From Acidobacteriaceae bacterium (GTDB taxonomy: Bacteria; Acidobacteriota; Terriglobia; Terriglobales; Acidobacteriaceae), in NCBI GenBank assembly GCA_030040115.1, contig JASHUH010000098.1:1-15785 (forward strand): a stretch of 15,785 bases of DNA, written 5' to 3'. The position numbers were made by a program, and so were the translations under genes. The notes under the pieces were generated by a model. It worked only from the letters and a program-made list of their open reading frames with translations. It did no database searches and had not been told where the DNA came from. Of this stretch, positions 11,255 through 15,785 are shown piece by piece. Positions within the stretch are counted from its first letter, which is position 1. Each line of letters starts with the position of its first letter.

Positions 11255-13237
11255 GTGGACTCCGCTCGTAGATGGTTCATCGGTGCGTTTGTTTTTGTTC
11301 TTCTTTTCTGGGCCTCCAACGCAGTGATCGCGCAGAAGCTCAAAGATTCCGATTGCCTGACCTGCCACTCCGACGTGACGCTGACGGGTCAGGACGCCAG
11401 CGGCAAAACCATCAATTTGTATGTAAATGCGGATAAGCTCAAGCATTCCGTCCACGGCGCGATGTTCACCTGCATCGATTGCCACAAGGATGTGAAGAGC
11501 CTTGCGCACGCCGCGCCGCCCGAAAAAATCTCTTGCGCCGCCTGCCACGCCGACGCTCAGCAAGCCTACGCGCACAGCATGCACGCGCAGGCAAGTAAGA
11601 CGGGCAAAAATCCTGCCGCCACGTGTCAGGACTGCCACGGCGATGCGCACCAGGTTCTCGCCGCGGCCGATCCGCAATCGCCGGTAAGTCACACCAGGAT
11701 TCCGGCTACGTGCGGCCGCTGCCATGGCCAGAGATTTCTGATGGAGTCGAACGGGGTCAGCGCGCAGCCCTTCATCTCTTATCAGAACAGCGTGCACGGC
11801 CGCGCCGTCGCCAACGGCTCGGAGCAGGCCGCCGTCTGCACCGATTGCCACGCCGCGCATGCCATCTTACCGGCCAATAATCCCAGTTCGCCCATCTCCC
11901 GGCCCAACGTCGCGGCCACCTGTGGCAAGTGCCATACAGTCATCGAGATGACCTTCAAGCAGAGCATCCACGGCCAGGCCATTGCGCAGGGTAACCAGCT
12001 TGCCCCCACCTGCACGGATTGCCACGGCATTCACACCATCAAGTCACCCATCAATCCCAATTCGCCAGTCGCCGCGCAGAATCTTTCCCGCGACGTCTGC
12101 GCCCGCTGCCACGAAGGCGTGCGCCTCTCGCAGGAATTCGGCGTGCCCGGCAATCGCGTCGCCACCTATTTCGACAGCTATCACGGTCTGGCCTCCGAAG
12201 GTGGATCGCTGGTGGTCGCCAATTGTTCGAGCTGTCACGGCGTGCACAACATCCTTCCCTCCAGCGATCCCCGCTCCACCATCAGCCCCGCCAATCTCGA
12301 CGCCACCTGCGGTAAGTGCCATCAAGGAGTCACTCGTCAATTCACTCTGACTCCGGTGCACCTCGGAGATGGTCAGTACCCCAAAGCCATCGGCTCCATT
12401 GCGGTGCGCTGGGTGCGCCGCATTTATATCGTTCTTATCCTGCTCGTCATCGGCCTCATGTTCCTGCACAATGCCGTCATCTGGCGCAGCAAGGCCGTGG
12501 CGCGCCGCCAGATGCAAAACCCCTACATGACTCGCATGACCGCGAATCAGCGTTGGCAGCACCTGATTCTGCTTGCCAGCTTCATCGTTCTCGTCCTTAC
12601 CGGCTTTGCGCTTAAGTTTCCCGACACTTGGTTCGCCCACGCGTTGGGCATGGGCGAGAACCTCCGCGGCGTCATCCATCGCGTCGCCGGCGTCATCCTC
12701 ATCGGCGCCGGCGTGTATCACCTCTTTTATTTAGCCGCGTTGAAGGAAGGCCGGCGCCTCATTCGCGATCTTGCGCCGCAACCGAAAGACGCCTTCGATA
12801 CGTGGGGCGCGATGCGCTATTACCTTGGCCTGAGCCGCCAAAAACCGCAATTCGGGCGCTTCAGTTATGCCGAGAAGGCTGAATACTGGGCGCTCGTATG
12901 GGGCACCGCCCTCATGGGGCTTACCGGCATCATGATGTGGGCGAAAGTCTGGGTTGGCGACTTGCTGGCGCGCTGGTGGGTCGATGTGGCCACCGCGATC
13001 CACTTCTACGAAGCCATCCTCGCCACGCTGGCCATTGTGGTCTGGCACTTCTACCAGGTCATCTTCGATCCCGATGTCTATCCCATGAATTGGGCATGGT
13101 GGGACGGCAAAATGCCCGTCGAGCATTATCGCCTTGAGCACGCCCTGGACGCTTCCTCGCTCGATCAAGAGGATGAATCGGCAAATGCCCGGCAAACCGC
13201 CGGCGTCGGTCCCGTCCAGGAGTCGGCGGGCAAATAG
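11255..13237 (+). CDS. CbcL-like multiheme cytochrome c fused to a b-type cytochrome
   Basis: A 660-residue predicted quinol:cytochrome oxidoreductase of the inner membrane. Residues 1-27 are a signal sequence (WFIGAFVFVLLFWASNAVIA). Eleven CXXCH sites follow, with first cysteines at 34, 73, 94, 124, 153, 195, 223, 253, 282, 324 and 352, and possible distal ligands in SVHG, SMHA, SIHG and SYHG. Five hydrophobic helices (about 389-409, 436-454, 473-495, 545-565 and 580-603) form a FdnI/HydC-type cytochrome b, with histidines H436, H475, H489, H583 and H598 as haem-ligand candidates, then the family tail DPDVYPMNWAWWDGKMPVEH. This order, periplasmic multihaem part then b-type membrane part, is that of Geobacter CbcL. 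The tail after about 630 is acidic and disordered. The start is GTG 11255, the only usable one after an in-frame TGA at 11207; no Shine-Dalgarno is near. It converges on recG with a 32-base gap. The electron partners are unknown. Confidence 0.92.
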   Translation: MDSARRWFIGAFVFVLLFWASNAVIAQKLKDSDCLTCHSDVTLTGQDASGKTINLYVNADKLKHSVHGAMFTCIDCHKDVKSLAHAAPPEKISCAACHADAQQAYAHSMHAQASKTGKNPAATCQDCHGDAHQVLAAADPQSPVSHTRIPATCGRCHGQRFLMESNGVSAQPFISYQNSVHGRAVANGSEQAAVCTDCHAAHAILPANNPSSPISRPNVAATCGKCHTVIEMTFKQSIHGQAIAQGNQLAPTCTDCHGIHTIKSPINPNSPVAAQNLSRDVCARCHEGVRLSQEFGVPGNRVATYFDSYHGLASEGGSLVVANCSSCHGVHNILPSSDPRSTISPANLDATCGKCHQGVTRQFTLTPVHLGDGQYPKAIGSIAVRWVRRIYIVLILLVIGLMFLHNAVIWRSKAVARRQMQNPYMTRMTANQRWQHLILLASFIVLVLTGFALKFPDTWFAHALGMGENLRGVIHRVAGVILIGAGVYHLFYLAALKEGRRLIRDLAPQPKDAFDTWGAMRYYLGLSRQKPQFGRFSYAEKAEYWALVWGTALMGLTGIMMWAKVWVGDLLARWWVDVATAIHFYEAILATLAIVVWHFYQVIFDPDVYPMNWAWWDGKMPVEHYRLEHALDASSLDQEDESANARQTAGVGPVQESAGK

Positions 13238-13269
13238 CCGCGGGTATTTCGGGATCGGCAGGATCAGCA

Positions 13270-15576
13270 TCAACCCGCCTCCACTAACCCGTACCGCCGC
13301 TGCCACGCTTCTTTGAGCCGCGCCCATACGCGCGCCCGCTCGGCTTCGCTCACCCCCGGCTCCGGCTGGGTCGCAAACCGCGCCGCCTCCTGTTTGGCCA
13401 GTTCCAGCAATTGCCGGTCGCGCACCAGGTTGGCCACGCGAAATTCCGGCAGACCCGCCTGCCGGGTGCCGAAAAATTCTCCGGGCCCGCGCAGCGCCAG
13501 GTCCAGCTCCGCCAACTCGAATCCGTCCTGCGTCCGCACCATCGCGTTCAGCCGTTCTTCGCCCAGCGGCGAAACCGGCGCGCCCGTCATCAGAATGCAA
13601 TAGCTCTTCGCCGCGCCGCGGCCCACGCGCCCGCGCAACTGGTGCAACTGCGCCAGCCCGAAGCGCTCCGCATGTTCCACCACCATCACTGTGGCGTTGG
13701 GCACGTCCACGCCCACCTCGATGACCGTGGTCGCCACCAGCACGTCGATCTCGCCACGCTCGAAGCGCCGCATGATGACCGTTTTCTCATCCGCGTCCAA
13801 CCGCCCGTGCAGCAGCCCCACGCGCGACCCCGCTAGAGGTCCTTGGCGCAGCTTCTCGTGCATCTCCACGGCGGACTTCAAGCCGGACTTGGCCCACGGG
13901 TTCGCCTCCTGCCGCGCGCGCGGAAACAATTCGGCCGCCTCGATCTTGCGTCCAGTTCTTGCCCTGGGTGCCCCAGGTCTCGCTTTTGAGACCTGGGAAG
14001 GCAGCTCAATCCCCGATGGATCGGACATCGGCTCATCCTGCGAAAAATCCAGCTCCGGATGGTCGTCTTTTGTCCCTTCGATCACGGGATAGACGACATA
14101 TGCCTGTCTCCCCAGCCGCACCTGCTTGCGCACAAATTCCCACACCTCACCGGCGCGCTCATCCGTCACGCGCCGCGTCACAATGGGCGTCCGTCCCGGC
14201 GGCAGTTCGTCCAGCACGCTCAGGTCCAGGTCGCCATAGAGTGAAAGCGCCAGCGTGCGCGGAATCGGCGTGGCCGTCATCACCAGCACGTCGGGCTCCG
14301 CCTGCCCCGGCTTCTTCATGAGCTTGAACCGCTGCAGCACGCCAAAGCGGTGCTGCTCGTCCACCACCACCAGCCCCAACCGGTCGAACTCCACTTTTTC
14401 TTCGATCAGCGCATGCGTCCCGATGACCAATTGCGCCTCGCCCCGGTTGATCATTCCCCGGTTCCACCGCTTGCGGTCTTCGTCGAGCGAGCCGGTCAGT
14501 AGGACAATCCGCGGCTTTCGGCTTGACCGCTCCAGCAGCTTGCGCGCCGCCAAAAAGTGCTGCGTAGCTAAAATCTCGGTGGGCGCCATCAGCGCCGCCT
14601 GGTAGCCGTTTTCCATCGCCACCAACATGGCCTGCAACGCCACAATGGTCTTGCCCGATCCCACATCGCCCTGCAACAGTCGCCGCATCGGCGTGGGTAC
14701 GCGCATGTCGGCCACAATTTCGCCGAGCGCCCGCTTTTGCGCCGCCGTGGGATGAAACGGCAGCACCTCGCGGATCGCCTCCCGCACCTTGTCGTTGGTC
14801 GCAAAGGCGATGCCCGCGCGCTCCTTCATGCGCCGTCGCTTCAGCTCCAGCCCCAGCTCCAGAAAAAACAGCTCTTCGAAAATTAGCCGCCGATGCGCCG
14901 GCGTGGCCGCAGCTTGCAATTGCGCAAACGGCGTGCCTTCGCGCGGAAAATGCGCCTCGCGCAATGCGGTCTCCCGATCCGGCAACGCCAGCCGTTCCAG
15001 TATCGCCCGCGGCAGGCACTCTGGCGCCGCGCCACGAATCGTCTCCAGTAGATTGAAGATCACCTTCCGCTGCCATCGTGACGCCAGTCGACTGCCTCCC
15101 AGCGACTCGTACACCGGCGTGATGCGGCCCACTTCCAGGAGGCGCGTCTGCGCGTCGGCGCTCTCGTCGGGCAGAATCTCGAATTGCGGCTGAATCATTT
15201 TGAAGTGGCTCGCCGACCGCGACGGCTCAACTTTCCCGTACACCGCGACCGTCTGCCCCGCGTGAAACTTGCCTTCGAGGTACGCGGCGTGAAACCAGAT
15301 GCATTTCATGACGCAGCGACCCTGTCCCAGCGTCATTTCGAACAGCGACCCCTTGCGCGTGCGCAGCAGCGCCGCCCCGCGCACTTCGGCGATCACGCTC
15401 GCCGTCTCGCCGGCCTTCAACTCATCGAGGCTACGCGGATTCTGCCGGTCCTCGTAGCGGAATGGCAAATGGTAGAGCAGGTCCTCGGCGGTCTCGATCC
15501 CCTTGGCGCGCAGCATCTCCGCCACGCGCGGACCCACGCCGCGCACATACATGACTGGGGTATCGAGGGCAGGCAC
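13270..15576 (-). CDS. recG: ATP-dependent DNA helicase RecG with an in-frame insert
   Basis: Superfamily 2 helicase that remodels stalled replication forks and branched DNA. It has 768 residues against about 690 in E. coli. The N-terminal wedge/OB region begins LDTPVMYVRGVGPRVAEML; Walker A is GDVGSGKT (303-310), Walker B region VVVDEQHRFG (403-412), motif III TATPIPRTLA (434-443), and the second RecA domain has VGLLHGRLDADEK (586-598), VATTVIEVGVDVPNA (614-628) and QLRGRVGRG (646-654). The C-terminal wedge-binding part, DLALRGPGEFFGTRQ, is intact. Extra residues, about 502-565, lie between VYPVIEG and LKSAVEMHEKL, and include a palindrome-encoded peptide. The start is GTG 15576, which keeps the LDTPV segment found in relatives; ATG 15552 is the alternative, and neither has a clear ribosome site. 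All motifs are present, so the enzyme should be active despite the insert. Confidence 0.97.
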   Translation of the reverse strand: MPALDTPVMYVRGVGPRVAEMLRAKGIETAEDLLYHLPFRYEDRQNPRSLDELKAGETASVIAEVRGAALLRTRKGSLFEMTLGQGRCVMKCIWFHAAYLEGKFHAGQTVAVYGKVEPSRSASHFKMIQPQFEILPDESADAQTRLLEVGRITPVYESLGGSRLASRWQRKVIFNLLETIRGAAPECLPRAILERLALPDRETALREAHFPREGTPFAQLQAAATPAHRRLIFEELFFLELGLELKRRRMKERAGIAFATNDKVREAIREVLPFHPTAAQKRALGEIVADMRVPTPMRRLLQGDVGSGKTIVALQAMLVAMENGYQAALMAPTEILATQHFLAARKLLERSSRKPRIVLLTGSLDEDRKRWNRGMINRGEAQLVIGTHALIEEKVEFDRLGLVVVDEQHRFGVLQRFKLMKKPGQAEPDVLVMTATPIPRTLALSLYGDLDLSVLDELPPGRTPIVTRRVTDERAGEVWEFVRKQVRLGRQAYVVYPVIEGTKDDHPELDFSQDEPMSDPSGIELPSQVSKARPGAPRARTGRKIEAAELFPRARQEANPWAKSGLKSAVEMHEKLRQGPLAGSRVGLLHGRLDADEKTVIMRRFERGEIDVLVATTVIEVGVDVPNATVMVVEHAERFGLAQLHQLRGRVGRGAAKSYCILMTGAPVSPLGEERLNAMVRTQDGFELAELDLALRGPGEFFGTRQAGLPEFRVANLVRDRQLLELAKQEAARFATQPEPGVSEAERARVWARLKEAWQRRYGLVEAG
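13972..13997. repeat. Perfect palindrome inside recG
   Basis: CCCAGGTCTC (13972-13981) and GAGACCTGGG (13988-13997) make a perfect 10-bp stem with the loop GCTTTT. It is in frame within recG and encodes residues about 527-535 (SQVSKARPG) of the insert. It looks like a dispersed palindromic repeat that has entered a coding gene without breaking it. The copy number in the genome is unknown from this window. Confidence 0.65.
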
Positions 15577-15785
15577 ACAAGGATGCTAATGCATTTTGAA
15601 CGATCCATCGGTGAATGGATTTTCGGAGTCGCTCGACATCCAAACCCATGCGGTCCGGCTCGACGCCCGGTGCAAAGCCGCAATCAAAAGCCGTAACTCC
15701 TTTGTTCTACGCACCATGCTTACTTTTCTCGGATATTTCCAGCGCATTTCGACCTGCAAATTTCCGAGGGCGAAGGAGTCTGGCG

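Noticed and set aside
15586..15717. 43-codon minus-strand ORF just upstream of recG, in the same frame and separated from it by a TAG codon
   Set aside because: Too short, no homologous motif and no clear ribosome site. It is probably part of the recG upstream region, but a leader peptide cannot be excluded.

Overview
This is a GC-rich chromosomal window, probably from a soil-type Acidobacteriota (Terriglobia-like) genome. That placement is inferred from general character: the mix of a polymerase I without a proofreading motif, a multiheme cytochrome c/b fusion, exopolysaccharide export genes and a RecG carrying a palindromic insert. No rRNA, tRNA, CRISPR array or transposase was seen.

Layout. 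(1) 1-2316 (+) is the 3' part of polA, followed at 2408-2758 (+) by a small three-helix membrane protein. (2) 2897-9042 (-) is a tight four-gene envelope-polysaccharide cluster. In transcription order it holds a giant ORF joining a Wzz/GumC-type co-polymerase to a Wza-type export protein, a Wzy/O-antigen-ligase family protein, a MurJ-family flippase, and a DUF2334 polysaccharide-deacetylase-like protein. (3) 9043-10241 is gene-poor. It holds the leader of the polysaccharide cluster, two possible small + strand ORFs, short repeats and a hairpin. (4) 10242-10895 (-) is an outer-membrane beta-barrel protein. (5) 10896-11254 is a regulatory region with a striking tandem dyad. (6) 11255-13237 (+) is an 11-haem c-type cytochrome fused to a membrane b-type cytochrome, of the same architecture as Geobacter CbcL. 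(7) 13270-15576 (-) is recG, with an in-frame insert that contains a perfect palindrome.

How the genes fit together. The minus-strand cluster supplies flipping, polymerisation, chain-length control/export and possible deacetylation of a secreted polysaccharide, but no glycosyltransferase lies in or beside it. The cytochrome is predicted to take electrons from membrane quinol and pass them to periplasmic acceptors. Both loci carry the dyad GTGA-N6-TCAC upstream (once before the polysaccharide cluster, twice before the cytochrome), so one CRP/FNR-family regulator may control both. polA and recG are ordinary housekeeping DNA-maintenance genes.

The most interesting points are the co-polymerase/export fusion with a well-placed internal GTG start and signal peptide at its junction, the 10-bp-phased tandem dyads before a cytochrome gene that has no usable Shine-Dalgarno, and the palindrome carried inside recG.
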